A stretch of 64,000 bases of DNA, from contig CM065387.1 in the NCBI GenBank assembly GCA_033060915.1, positions 37,347,001 through 37,411,000 on the forward strand, given 5' to 3'. The stretch is from Euryodendron excelsum. Taxonomy: Eukaryota > Streptophyta > Magnoliopsida > Ericales > Pentaphylacaceae. Of this stretch, positions 19,963 to 32,225 are shown piece after piece. How positions within the stretch are numbered: position 1 is the stretch's first letter; every line of letters starts with the position of its first letter. Both the position numbers and the translations under genes were made by a program. The notes beneath the pieces were generated by a model. The model did not search any database. It was given only the letters and a program-made list of their open reading frames with translations, and had not been told where the DNA came from.

Positions 19963-21482
19963 TAACTTGCTACGAAAATTATAAAATGGAGTTAGTACCT
20001 CGCAAGAGTACGGGGGTCGCGATAAAGTATAAATTGGTAATCCGGTATCGTTCTCTCCCAAGGGACCTAGCCAAATGTAGGCTCTAACACTCAACTCACA
20101 CTAACCTAACTTATGATTGAATTGTAATTATGTAAGAAATTGGATCTAAAATAAAATGTAAAATAAAAAGAACAAAAATCTTTTGGTTTTTCATAGGGTT
20201 TTAATTTATAAACTAATGCAATGGAAATTAAATTAATAACTAGACAATTAAATTAAAAGCAAATTAAAACTAAATTTAGAGCTATTATAGGGGAAAGCTT
20301 GAATTTGATTGATTCAATCTTTCAATTCACAACAAGAGTTTCAATAGAGAATTTTGATAACTCAAATCAAGAATCACACTATGGATTCTTGATTTGAAAT
20401 ATTTTGACCATAAAATCTTGAGTTCATATTTTAGTTGAGTGTATAAATTAAAATAATTAATGGGACTATAGAAACAAGCATTAGAAATGTGCAAGATTTA
20501 TGCCAATTATTGAATTGTGCATAAATATTACCAAATGGGGTTATGGATCTAAGTTTTTGAATAAATCCAACACTCAACCACATAGAACTATAGAAATCTA
20601 GGAATAAAACTTTTAAGTTCATAAACTTCCATTGAAATCCTTCAAGATTCTTGGTGGATCTTCACATTCACATCCAAGATAAATCTACATACTTAAATAC
20701 ATCATTAAATCATGCAAAAAATGTAAATAAAGCATAAGGAGAATTAAATCTAAACTTTACTATCATAATAAATCTGTTTGGCTACAAAGAAAATACATGA
20801 TAGTGCGAGAAAATGAGGAAAAATACATTACAATGGAAGAAAATTATAAGTTCTACTCCTATATTAACATTACAAACATACCCTAACTATCTTCTTTTTT
20901 TTTTCTCCCTCACAAATAGCTTTTATACTCTAGATCTGTATCGATCGATCGATCAGCACTGTTCACCAATCGAACGGCTAATCAAATGGTCACGGTAGCG
21001 TTCGATCGGTCACTATTCACTATTCACAGGCATTGTTCACCAATCAATCGGCCAATCGAGTTGTAAAACACTCTCTCTGAAGTTTGTCAGACTGATCAAA
21101 CAGTTTACCATTCACCCATCCACCTTGAAGCTTGATTTTGATCACCTTAGAGGCCGATTCAGCTAATGCACATTAGAGGACAAGTTGTAGATCTTGACTT
21201 CTTCTTTCCAATGGTATAAAAATTAGCTCAATCGGACATTGAAGTAAAAAGATATGGCCAGAATATCAAAACTGGTTGGACTTCTCATCCCCAGTTTGCT
21301 CGTTTTGAACTCGCTTGATCATTCTTTGTGTCTACTTGTTTTTATTAGCTTATATAACCTTCGAAGCACACACAAAACAGAATTAAACAAATATCTAACT
21401 AGAATAAGACAATTAATTATAATATAAGTCCAGCAAAGTATAAATTAAGGGGGCTTATGACTACACTCTTAGGGTGTAATCA
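19963..21482 (-). repeat. Family C LTR, left copy (3' LTR)
   Basis: It shares its whole length with 23229-24816, including GGTAATCCGGTATCGTTCTC and CACTCTTAGGGTGTAAT. It contains a CGATCGATCGATC run (20941-20953) and repeated CACTATTCAC/ACTGTTCACCAATCG motifs. It lacks a segment of the right copy around 24141-24225. Confidence 0.85.
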
Positions 21483-23228
21483 CAACCCCCAACTTACATT
21501 TTTCTAGTCCCTAGCAAAAACTATCAAAAACATAAACGATAATCTCCACTTTCGTAAAAGTCACGGGTGCATTTAGCTTATGCACCTAGCCTTTAAACCC
21601 CTAAGTTACCCTTAGTAAATGAGTGGTGTCTCGTGAGGGTTTACAGTAATGATACCCACAAACATCCTTTTCTGAATTGCCAATCAAGATAAGAATAAGG
21701 AATGGAAGCATAATCCTACTCAAGTTAACATTGATGCCACTCCAAACTCCACACTTGCATTAATATGCAACTAGTCATACAAAAGAGAGGTTCATGTGTG
21801 TGGGTGAAGAATCATGCTAAACAACACAGATGAAATCATTTATGCAAATCCAAACCTTTAAACATTTTGATTCAAACCTCATTGGACATACACTCGTAAT
21901 TAAAGTTCAACATGGTTCTCATAACGATATGCTTAACAATGGAGTAAATGTAAAGAAACAAATCGAATGAGCATACCAATTACAAAAATCGAAAAGATAA
22001 AAGTGTATCAACATTAGCGTAGCTCCATGGAAGAATGTTCATAGTTAAGTATTGATTCAAATAAATTAACAAAATATAGCTTATACTCTATTGAAAACTT
22101 TAATCAAGCACAATTTGGATCAAGTAAGCCATGCAAAGGTGAAAAGGGTAATGTAAAAGAGGTGAAAGGTAAGGGTAAAGAGATGAAGCAAATGGTCATA
22201 TCATGTGTGATCCAGGTATGAAATGATGAATGAAACATAACTACAACTTTCCCTTATCATCATTTCAAATCACACTTCTCTCTTAACATATTTTCAACTT
22301 TTGAACTCCTCTTCCATTCTTTTCTTCTTCTTATTCTATTTTTTTTTTATTTCTTTTCTTACTTCTTCTTTTGTTTTCATCCTTATATCATCCCCATTTG
22401 ATTCAACAACTACTTTTCATGTTTCAATATGCTCTTTTGCATTGAAATCCCCAAATCAATCTCTACTTCTTCTTCTTTTTCTTAACAATGCAAACACACT
22501 CTTTTCTGACATAGGCGTCCCTTTGCAAAACAAGAGAGGAAATCACTTTGCACATTTTTAAAAGTAAAAGATCAACAAGGGTAAAGAGGAATGTATGATT
22601 TGCCCAGGAAACTCATGGCGATCAAGATGAAAATGGTCTAGAATCCTATCCAAAGTTGCACAACCGAAGCATTTCATAGAGTACGAGTGTCAATAATAAA
22701 ATCAAAACTCAACTCATGAACCAGAACCAAATACAAGCATAATGAAACTAATGAATGAAATGAGGGTGAAGAAATTATCCTTAAGTAAATGTAAATGCTC
22801 CAAAAGGCGATAAATGCTTAGAAGCTCATAAGGTAATAATCTCTACTAATGTAAGGATGAAAAAGCAAAAACTAGTAACAAACAATGTTATAAAGCATGA
22901 TTGTGCACAATGTTGTAATCCCCTCTACAAATGCATGAATTAAGCAACCCCTACAACATGTTGGGTATAAGGAGTGAATCATCATCATTTTGTGTAAAAA
23001 AACATGCAAAAATTCTTGTCTTCTAATATCAAAAGGCATTTTCACAAGTAAAAATATTTTTTTTTATAGGGTGTGCAAAACAAAGAAACAAAAACAAAAT
23101 AATAGAGGCAAAGCCTCTACCCATCCCTAACTAAAATGACGCATTGTCCTAAATGCAAGAGAACAAAGCATGAAATGTAATTAAATGGTGGGAGAAGAGA
23201 AAACCTAACACACCCCTAACCCAAAACT
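21483..23228 (-). other. Family C internal region, non-coding
   Basis: It begins CAACCCCCAACTTACATTTT and contains T-rich (22310-22390) and A-rich stretches. The only longer open frame (22301-22561) is low-complexity Phe/Leu/Ser-rich and does not resemble any retrotransposon protein. The element must depend on proteins from elsewhere. Confidence 0.65.
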
Positions 23229-24816
23229 TAACTTGCTCCGAGAACTACAAAATAGAATTAGTATCCTGCAAGAGTATAAGGGTCGCGATGAAATATAAAC
23301 TGGTAATCCGGTATCGTTCTCTCCCAAGGAACCTAGCCAAATATAGGCTCTAGCACTCAACTTACACTAACCTAACTTAGGATTGAATTGCAATTATGTG
23401 GGGAATTAGATTTTAAATAAAATGAAAAATAAAAAGACCAAAAATTTTTTTGTTTTTGATAGGGTTTTGATTTACTAAACTAATGCAACGGAAATTAAAG
23501 TAATAACTAGACAATTAAATTAAAAGCAAATTAAAACTAATTTTAGAGCTATTAAAGGGGAAAGTTTGGATGTGATTGATTCAATCCACCCATTCACAAC
23601 AACAGTTTAAATAGAGAATTTTGATCACTCAAAACAAGAATCACACCGCGGATTCTTGATTCGAAATATTTTGACCATAAAACCTTGAGTTCATATTTTA
23701 ATTGAGTGTATAAATCAAAACAATTATTGGGACTATAGAAACAAACCTTAGAAATGTGCAAGATTTATATCAATTATTGAATTGTGCATAAATATTACCA
23801 AACGGGGTTATGGATCTAAGTTTTTGAATAAATCCAACACTCAACCAAATAGAATTATAGAAATCTAGGAGTAAGACTTTTAAGTTCATAAACCTCTATT
23901 GAAATTCTTAAAGATCCTTGGTGGAATGTCAATCACATCTAAGATAAATCTAGCTACTTGAATACATTATTAAAGCATGTAAAAAATGTAAATAAAGCAT
24001 AAAGTGAATTAAATAAAAACTTTACTACCATAATAAATCTGTTTGGCTACAAAGAAAATACAAGAAAGTGTAAGAAAGTGAGGGAAAATACATTACAATG
24101 GAAGAAAATTATAAGTTCTACTTCTATATTAACATTACAAACATAAATCTACGGTAAAAATGAACAAAAATATGAAAACCAATCTTGGAGGAGCCTCTCA
24201 CACTGCCCCCTTAGCTGGTACAAACCCTAACTATCTTCTCTCTCTTTTTTTTTCTCCCGCGCATAGCTTTTATACTCCAGATTTGGCTAGAATACCAAAA
24301 CTGTAGCGTTCGATCGGTCACTATTCACCATTCACTATTCGCAAGTACTGTTCACCAATCGATCGACATTGTTCACCGATTGAACAGCTGATCGATTGGT
24401 AAAGCACTCTCTCTGAAGTTTGCCAAATCAATCGAACGGTTCACTATTTACCTATCCACCTTGAAACTTTATTCTGACCACCTTAGAGGCTGATTCAGCC
24501 GATGCACATTAGAGGACAAGTTGTAGATCTTGAAGTTTTCTTTCCAACGGTATAAAAATCAGCTCAATCGGACGTTAGAGTAAAATGATATGGCTAGAAT
24601 ACCAAAACTGGCTGGACTTCTCATCCCCGGTTTGCTCGTTTTGAACCCGGTTTATCATTCTTTGCGTCTATTTACCTTTATTACCTTATATAACCTACAA
24701 ATCGCACACAAAACATAATTAAACAAATATCTAACTAAAATAAGACAATTAATTACAATATAAGTCTAACAAAGTACAAAGTAAGGGCTTATGATTACAC
24801 TCTTAGGGTGTAATTA
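23229..24816 (-). repeat. Family C LTR, right copy (5' LTR)
   Basis: It is the mate of 19963-21482. By eye the copies differ by many scattered substitutions and one block of roughly 85 bp, so the insertion is not very recent. Confidence 0.85.
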
Positions 24817-24821
24817 AGTAT
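24817..24821. repeat. Target-site duplication AGTAT, right copy
   Basis: This is the mate of 19958-19962. Confidence 0.85.
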
Positions 24822-25140
24822 TCAACAAGATCAATCCAATTTGGCTAGAAGTAATGGAGGGAATCAAGATCCTTACAGCTTTTTGGGTAAATTCAACTTG
24901 GCCTAATGTTAGTTTCAATGTCCAAGAGTTTGGTTTTTCAATTCAAATAGTCAGAGACCGTAATTAGGTGTCTTTCTTTCCCCTTTGTATGGGTTGGTTT
25001 CCGGCCAATCCTTTCTATCTTATGTGTTGCTGTTGGGAGTCCTCTCTGTCAAGCTATCTATTAACTTGATCAGTCAGCCCTCCCCTCATCTCCCTTGTGT
25101 TTCATTTTCCTATTTATATATTTTTGTTGTTAAAAAAAAT
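24822..25140 (+). pseudogene. LINE ORF2 C terminus and 3' end
   Basis: Continuing the frame broken at 19957, this codes FNKINPIWLEVMEGIKIL and TAFWVNSTWPNVSF, the usual L1 ORF2 tail, and stops at about 24966. The remainder, to TTGTTGTTAAAAAAAATC near 25125-25142, is the 3' untranslated region and short A tail. Confidence 0.7.
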
Positions 25141-25781
25141 CTCATAAATAAATGTCATTCATATGCCTATACAACTGTAATCGATCATCCCACCTATGAA
25201 AACACAAGAACGCACACCACAAAAATCCCAAAAAGGCAAAAAGAAACGAAGAATAAGACTTTTGGAATTTAGAAGGAAGTCTATGATCTCATGGATTTAC
25301 CTAAGCTGTGCACTGAGAAGAGAAAAGGGAGAAAGAATTAATTATAGCACCAAAAGACATCCAAAATAAATCAAAAGTAGTAAATAAATGTAACATCTGA
25401 GCCTCCCAAGTATTCATTAAAACTGGGATATATATATCTCAAAAAACAAATCACCTGACCCTAAAATCCAAAAATCTGAGGTCATTTTGTGTGTTTTGTC
25501 TTTCTACAGATATATTAGGAATCCAGGATATGAGGATACTTACTAATTTAATAATATTTTGTCATTGATCTAATGGGCTTGTATCCCATTAGGGTGTATA
25601 TGTTTGTTATAAGAGATAATTTATTAACACAAATAGTAATCAATAAGGGTACCATTTTGATCCTGACTCTTTAAACCATTGACAAATTATAGTATCACAT
25701 CTTCTATGCTGGTGCCTAATGTTTAAATGTTTAATTTATGAAAATCTATGATACCTTTGGGATTTTGTATGATTATGACAA
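25141..25781. other. Unassigned sequence
   Basis: Moderately AT-rich. I see no coding region, terminal repeat or recognisable element. Confidence 0.4.
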
Positions 25782-26230
25782 CATTAGTAGAAAATAGAGT
25801 ATTTGCAACAACAGAACACTGTCGCAAAAACTCCATGTACCATCGCAAATGAGTATTAGCCTCGGTGCTGTGTCTACATTTTCGACGATGAAACTATGGG
25901 CATCAAAAATAGCTTTTGCGATGGATGAGCGATGGCAAGGGCACTTTTAGCAAGGACAAGAAAATTGCAACAAATACAATTCGTCAGGGGGACCTTTTCT
26001 TTGCGACCACTGCCTTGCCATCGCTAAAGAGTATTTGTGACGGCAAAAAAACCATCGCAAATAAATATTGTCGACCAGTATTAGCAACGGCGTTTACCAT
26101 CGCAAAAAACCTTTAGCAACATCAAGGTAGCTGTTGCAAAAACCCACTAAAAAAAGGTATTTTTTTACTGACTTTGTCCTCACTTTTTGCGACGGTAAAA
26201 GACCATCAAAAATACCTTTCTAAAAAAAAA
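25782..26230. mobile_element. CACTA-like subterminal repeat region
   Basis: CATTAGTAGAAAATAGAGTA at 25782 looks like a mutated CACTAGTAGAAAA terminus. It is followed by about 430 bp of alternating direct and inverted short motifs (GCGACGG, CCATCGC, TTTGCGATGG, GTCGCAAAAA), the usual subterminal repeats of plant CACTA transposons. A second CACTAAAAAAAGG lies at 26146. No transposase is present, and I could not pair two terminal inverted repeats. Confidence 0.5.
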
Positions 26231-26530
26231 ATAATTTTGCATATTAATTACAAATATTTTTTGTAATTTTTTGTTTCACCTGAAAAAATGTACATTTAAC
26301 ATGATCCAAATAACTAAATTCATCCAATCATTCAAGTCCAAATATTTACAAAAATACTTAACAAAGTTAATATATGTTTTAAATATCTATTAATATTCAA
26401 ACAATTAATGTACTTAACATTGTCTCCCATGCAAATCCATTAAAAAAGAAACATAGTATCTGAAAAATAACAACCCAAATCTAAAATACATACAACCAAT
26501 GAGAGTTTTTAGTCTATCATTGATTGCGTT
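26231..26530. other. AT-rich unassigned sequence
   Basis: A/T-rich with no open frame or repeat that I recognise. It lies between the CACTA-like region and the Athila-type LTR. Confidence 0.4.
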
Positions 26531-27961
26531 TTAAAAGTACAATTATAAGACCTTAATTAGTACTTTGTTAGCATTAGTTTATGAATATATATGTCTTTTT
26601 GGTTATGTTTTTATATTAATTGAGTTTACTATACTTTATGTAGGTTTTGAGCTAAAATGGAGTGATTTTGAATGCAATTTAATCATAGGTTTCAAGAGGT
26701 TATTATCAAGGTACAAACTGTTGAAGTTGTCGTACAAGCTACTCAAGCTATCGTACAAGCTGCTGATACACGTAGAGCTAAAACTTTGGAAGCCCATATC
26801 TCACAAACCAGAAAGGCTACTAAGGCCTATAATATATTGATTTCATATAACCTTTCGAGACCTACAACTTTCGTGAAGGGACCTAGCCCATCTGAGCACT
26901 CAAATGGAACCGTCCATACGACTGACGATGGGATTTATAGATTAACTCACTTTATAGTTGGAGGATTATTAGTAAGTAGTAGAATAGACTTAGGAGTTTT
27001 ATGTTTCAAAGAAGGAGAATAATCTTTTCATCTTTCAAGGGAGAATCCTTTAATCTTTAGTTTTTATCTTTGATTTTCCTTCTTGTTCTTATTATGGATT
27101 CCAGATTATATTTCTTTAATGCAACATTTTCTTGCAATCATTTCCATTCTTGCAATCTTGCAATCATTTGCATTTCTTTAATAATCATTTCCATTCTTGC
27201 AATCTTTCTAATGTTTTTTTAGTAGCTAAATCCGTTCTTGGTATGGGTTGAGAAAGTAACTAGCTTACAGGTAGAGATTTATAGTTATTTATTTTACAAG
27301 ATTTTGAAATATTGAATCAAGACTCATTTTCTTGCCCATGAATGTCTTCGAAAACAATATTCTTGATCATATCTAGCATATATGTATAGATATGTAAGTA
27401 GGGATACGTATACTTAGAATTTTTGATAAGGATATTGATTATAATTGCATATGTATTTCTATAAAGAGTACTTTAGAAATCTATTGTTTTTTATTAAGCT
27501 TCAAATATACCTTGTAGATAGGTTTATAAACTGTGACAAATATGAATAGGACCCTAGTATGAACACTAGTAAATAACTGAATATGGACTCTAATAGGGTA
27601 ATCAAATCTTAAGTTTCTTTAATCAAAACTATTTAGAGAACTTACCTGTAGGCCTATTACTGGATCAAACCTTACCAATACCTTTTTATATTATTTGAAT
27701 ACATTCCTAAACTTGGTTAGATTTATTGTTAGACAATTTAGATCAAGCATATTCAATAATTGATTTTTATTTTCTTTTTAGATGGTTTCTTACAATTTTA
27801 ATTGATTCTAAGCTCATTCTTCTGTTGCTTTGATTACAGACTTTACTCATAGAGTTTATTCTTTAATTTTCCAGTAGATCAACCTCAGACTTACTGAGAT
27901 ATTATTACTGTATTGTAACCGCACACTGGCATATATAAATTGCACTATTCAGGAGTGATCA
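26531..27961 (+). mobile_element. Athila-type 5' LTR (left boundary uncertain)
   Basis: The right end is set at GTGATCA (27955-27961), six bases before a tRNA-Asp-type primer-binding site. The T-rich interior with TTTTTTTAGTAGCTAAATCC near 27215 fits Athila LTRs. I cannot place the start; 26531 is a guess, because the 3' LTR is not in the window. Open frames at 26565 and 26672 overlap a small tandem repeat (GTACAAGCTACTCAAGCTAT) and are not recognised. Confidence 0.55.
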
Positions 27962-27966
27962 GTTTT

Positions 27967-27984
27967 TGTCGCTGTTGCCGGGGA
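27967..27984 (+). promoter_or_regulatory. Primer-binding site, tRNA-Asp type
   Basis: TGTCGCTGTTGCCGGGGA differs at two positions from the TGGCGCCGTTGCCGGGGA used by Athila elements, which is complementary to the 3' end of tRNA-Asp. Confidence 0.75.
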
Positions 27985-28353
27985 ATATTACAAAGCAAAT
28001 AAGCTAAGGTAAGAAAAAAAATAGGGCAAAAATAAAAATATACAAGAACAAAAACAAAGAAAACAAACTCGAGAGGAATTGATTTATGTAGAAACAGCTT
28101 TACCATCAAACTAAAACCACAAGGAAATTCGATCGCTCAATTGGGTAACCTCGTTCCATCCCTACTATCTATGAGCATATTAGATTTTCTTTTCTTTATT
28201 TTACTAGTTTTTTTTTTTCAAATAAAGTATATATTCATCTAAAGGAGGTTTAGGGTTTAATTGCAAATTGGTAGATATTTTATGTGGAGATTGCTGGTTC
28301 GGTTGAAAATTTAAATTGAATATTGTTTATTTCTACTTCACTATTGTGGCAGA
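27985..28353. other. Athila leader, non-coding
   Basis: A/T-rich untranslated sequence between the primer site and gag, containing a TTTTTTTTTT run near 28210. No feature seen. Confidence 0.5.
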
Positions 28354-29363
28354 TTGGTGCATTCATGTGCATTGCATTGCATGTTAGTTTGGCAGAGGGA
28401 TAGTTCAGGTAGACTTTTGAGAGCAACTCCACCTATTTACGCCATTAGATCTAGGGTTCTTCCTGAAACTACACCAATACTGACAGACTTTGACATGGCT
28501 CACTTACTAGGTAATGATGAGAATAGAGATGGGGATAACAATGTACAACACCCGCAACCCCAAGTGCTTGCACCACCATAACGAACTATGAGAGATTATC
28601 TTAACCCATAAAGACAGACTCCAAACTCTTGCATTATATTACCTCCTGACCAAAATGCATTCCATCTTAAGTCAAGAATCATGCAACTAATCACACATTT
28701 TCATGGGATGGATTATGCAAATCCATACCCACCTTAAAGAGTTTGAAAAGGTCTGTAACATGTGTTTTGATAATACCTGCTCTATTGAGACCATCCGTCT
28801 CAAATTGTTTCCATTCTCGTTAAAGGATAAAGCTAAAATTTGGTTAAATTCTTTAAGGCCAAGGTCTATTCCATCATGGGACATCCTTCAGGCTGAGTTT
28901 CTAAAAAAGTTCTTTCTTGAGCATCGCACAGAGGCGATTCATCACCAAATTTCACAGTTCACTCCTTTTGAAAATAAAACATTTTACCATAGTTAGGAGA
29001 GATATAAAGAACTTTTGAACTTGTGTCCGCATCATGGACAAGACCCATGTAGGTTGGTTAGTACTTTCTTTTCTACCTTGACTCCTGAACTCAAAAGGTT
29101 TGTGGAGACAATGTGCAACGGTTCTTTCTATGATAAATCTCCAGAAGAAGCTTATGACCTCTTTGACTTTCTAGCTAATAAAGCGAGAGATTGGGACACC
29201 ACAAGACTAAAAATCCTTAAATTAGAAACAACTTATGGACCAGCACCATGCACCCGTTTAGGCATTTAAATGAGGATAACTCAAAGATATCCGCATTGAC
29301 TAAGTGATTAGAGGCCTTAAAAATGAAAAAAGTTACAGCAGTTGAGAGTGAAACCAAGTTAAT

Positions 29364-29405
29364 TGTAGTGCGTGTGATAGTAATGAGCATAGGACAGATC
29401 TTTGT
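29364..29405 (+). other. CCHC zinc knuckle of gag
   Basis: Translation gives CSACDSNEHRTDLC, which fits C-X2-C-X4-H-X4-C exactly. This is the nucleic-acid-binding knuckle of nucleocapsid. It survives although the surrounding frame is broken. Confidence 0.8.
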
Positions 29406-30230
29406 CCCACAATTCTAGCTTTTAGGGAAGTGTTGCATGGTCAGGTAAATGCCATTACTCCTTATAGTAAACCAACACAAACCTCACAAGGACAAGGAAA
29501 CCCATATGCACCTACATATAACCTAGGGTACAGGAACCATCCTAACTTTAGTTGAAGAAATGATGGCAACTTAGTTCCCCCATAATTCCAACAACCGTAA
29601 CAATTTAATGGTCCTTCTAATCAATACCAAGCATAAGGTCAACAATTTCCAACACCAACAAGAAACGTTTATAGACCACCTCCTCTGAGACCTGTAGAGG
29701 ATCCTTTGACCCAACTCATACAGGTAAACCAAGCAACTAATGCTAGACTTGATAAATCCATAGAAGAGTTAAAGACTTTGTTTGCTCAATTACTGACCAA
29801 AGAGAAAGGCACATTCCCTGCACAACCATTACCCAACCCTAATAGGCAAGCTCATGGTGTGGAGATAAATCCAAATCCACCAAATCATGAGCAAGTTCAA
29901 CCAGTAACCACCTTAAGGAGCGAAAAAGCCATAGATAAAACTATTCCAAGGAAAAGGTCTGCACCTAGGGAGGACACTTGTGAGAAAGTAGAAAAAAACA
30001 TCAGAAGAGGATAGAGACAATCCTGAAGAGGTAGTGGAGGAGTTAGGAAAGAAGCCTAGAGAAGATGAGTCTAGGGATAAATTAACAGACATTAACGTAG
30101 AGGATTTGTCACGAGTTCCATTTCCTCATAGATTAGCCAAATCGAAGCAAGAATTAATAAATTCTAAAATTTATGAGGTATTCAAGCAAGTGAAAATCAA
30201 TATTCCATTCCTAGATGCCATTATGATGAT

Positions 30231-30235
30231 CCCTT
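30231..30235. repeat. Target-site duplication CCCTT, left copy
   Basis: It precedes TGTAAGCACT at 30236 and is repeated at 47665-47669 after element B. The gag/protease frame is continuous across the junction once one copy is removed. Confidence 0.9.
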
Positions 30236-32225
30236 TGTAAGCACTCCATTTTTGCTCGCTCGGCAATCTTTGGCCCGACCGAGCTCAGTTTCAAGCATTG
30301 CAACACATGCAAGCTTAAGATAAGCCTTTCAATCTCCAATCCAACCAATTGGTCACTTCTTAGAATCACAAGGGCCCGCTAGAGCCATAAGCACCATCAT
30401 CCTAGGTAGCTTTCCAGATTGAACGGTCTCGGAAACTAATGCGATCCAGGTAGCTTCCCGAGATTAAGCGATCTCGGGGACCAACACCTCATCAAGATTC
30501 CAGACGGTTCACTTCTGGTGCATGCTAGCCCATCAATATAGAATGTCCATCATTTGGTAGCTCTCTGAGACCTGACATTTTCGGAGACCAACACCACCCT
30601 TACAGGTAGTTTTCTAGGACCAGGCGTTCTCAGGAACCAACACCACCCTTACAGGTAGCTTTCTGGGACCAAGCATTCTAAGGAGCCAACACCACCCTAC
30701 AGATAGCTCTCTTAGACCAGGCATTCTTAGAGACCAATACCGCACAGGTAGTTTTTCGAGACCAGGCGGTCTAAGGAACCAACACCTAGGTAAACACCGA
30801 CGCCTGCTAACCCGACTAGGTGAAAAACGACTAGACCTGCCCCTTGGGCCTCCAGGCACGTTTTGAGAAAGTTCAAAATCCCTCAAAATGGTTAGTCCAC
30901 CCTTCTAAAGTGTTACTAGACTGTTAGGCATACTCCACACGCCATTCGGTTTGATTATGGTCCCGTTGCGGCTAATTTTGGTAAAAATGATCGTTTTGCC
31001 CCTAAATGTCCCAACACTGCATAAACCCCACTGAATGGTAAAAGACACTCCCAAAACCATTCCTGAATGACCCGGTACGCTTCACACAACATGCCAAACC
31101 ATTCCTAACCATTTTTTACCTAACCCGGTCAAAATGACCATTTTAACCCTGGCCATCCAAACGCGCCCTGAAACACCACCGGTCCTAAGATTTCGAACAA
31201 ATGGCTTAGCCATACATCCTTGTTTAACCTGAGGAGGACCCTACGACACTAAAAACTCACGACTCGATAAAAGTTCCCTGGAGCGTCTCGCAGTAGCTTC
31301 GCCTAAATTGTCTCTTGTCCCGATTCCCTAGTTATAACGCACCGTCAAATGACTTGAGAAATGCATAAATTAGGGAATTTCTGGGAGCTCATTCACAGAT
31401 CTTTCCATTGATATAGCTCCATCAAATATATCGCTTCCCAAAGCCCATCATCGTATGGTGCAAAAACTACAACTTCCAACAACCCTTGGAGTGTCTCGCA
31501 GACGCTCTGCCCAGATTGACTTTTTTGCAGATTCCCAGATTGCAACGCACTATCAAACGACTTGAGAAATGCGTAAATTTAGAAATTCCAAAAAGTACTT
31601 TTAGAGTACTTTCCATCAATACTTTTGAAGATTGCTTCCCGAAGGCCTTGATCATGCGACACGAAGATAACTACTTTTGAACGCCCATGGAGCGTATCAC
31701 AAACGCTCTGCAAATATGCCATTTTATGCACGTTTCCGGATATGATATCTAACACTTCCAAACACCATTCAAACTTTTTGAAAACATGAAAGTTCACAGG
31801 ACGACCTAGGAGAACATCTTGGGTACGACCGATTTCCCTGAAACCTTCTCGGTTAGCTTAATTATCGAGACAAAGTTTAAATGAACATTCCCAGTGATGG
31901 AGTGTGTGCTACATGCGCTCAAATTTTGATCAGATCAACCAAATTTTGATCAACCATTGAGATTTAACTAGTACACAGGGTGCCACGTGTCATTCTGGCA
32001 ATGAAACAGTACTGGCGCATGTGCTACATGCACCAAGGCAAAATTTGGCCAAGCACATGTAGCATATGCGCCAGGCCTGTTCCAGGCTACCTATAAATAC
32101 TAGACCCCCCCTTTGCATATTCCAACTCCGAAATTGATACCAAACTCTGCTGGAACTGTTCTAGAACTTCGAATCTCTACACCCATTCTACTCCTCCAAC
32201 ACTTAGGCTAGATTACACCCTCCTT
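30236..32225 (+). repeat. Family B 5' LTR, 3'-truncated
   Basis: It matches 43143-44938 and then breaks off at CACCCTCCTT (32216-32225). The last 2.7 kb of the LTR, including leader, U5 and end, is missing. It includes repeated 45-50-bp units with GGTAGCTCTCTGAGACC and GGAACCAACACC (30410-30800), palindromes (32013-32075) and TATAAATA (32092-32099). Confidence 0.85.
32013..32099 (+). promoter_or_regulatory. Family B promoter, 5' LTR copy
   Basis: A palindrome with arms TGGCGCATGT and ACATGCACCA around GCT (32013-32035) and a second, AGCACATGTAGCATATGCGC with CA, precede TATAAATA at 32092-32099. The layout parallels family A, but the core between the GGCGC arms differs. Confidence 0.6.

Larger units (their letters stand above)
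19963..24816 (-). mobile_element. Non-autonomous LTR retrotransposon (family C), complete
   Basis: Two direct repeats (19963-21482, 1520 bp; 23229-24816, 1588 bp) flank a 1746-bp internal region, with AGTAT duplications outside. Read on the minus strand the LTR starts TGATTACACCC (left copy) and ends AAGTTA, so the termini are TG..TA rather than TG..CA. The internal segment next to the left LTR reads TTGGGGGTTG on the minus strand, a weak polypurine tract, which sets the orientation. No gag or pol is present. I could not identify a convincing primer-binding site beside the right LTR. Confidence 0.8.
17035..25140 (+). mobile_element. Broken L1-type LINE, split by an LTR element
   Basis: It runs from inside the endonuclease through reverse transcriptase and the C-terminal zinc-finger region to a T/A-rich end near 25125-25140. 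An LTR element (19963-24816) interrupts it. ORF1 and most of the endonuclease are missing, as expected for a 5'-truncated copy. Many stops and frameshifts show it is inactive. Confidence 0.8.
28354..30235 (+). pseudogene. Athila-type gag polyprotein, broken
   Basis: Pieces in order: an N-terminal segment (28354-28581) ending in a stop; TMRDYLNP and DQNAFHLKSRIMQLITHFHG with further stops; a frameshift near 28715; then HLKEFEKVCNM, LKDKAKIWLNSL and FLKKFFLEHRTEAI (28725-28996). These are the core gag motifs of the Athila lineage. A stop interrupts at 28996. LLNLCPHHGQDP and FVETMCNGSFYDKSPEEAYD follow (29015-29269), then a CCHC knuckle (29364-29405), and a C-terminal linker rich in Pro/Asn/Lys/Glu (29706-30235). 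The frame is cut at 30235 by element B and continues at 47670. Gag normally forms the virus-like particle; this copy cannot. Confidence 0.8.

Noticed and set aside
22301..22561. A Phe/Leu/Ser-rich open frame as a membrane protein
   Set aside because: It covers a T-rich run in the internal region of a non-coding LTR element and is not preserved elsewhere.
24985..25272. A 95-codon open frame
   Set aside because: It overlaps the LINE 3' trailer and A tail and has no domain.
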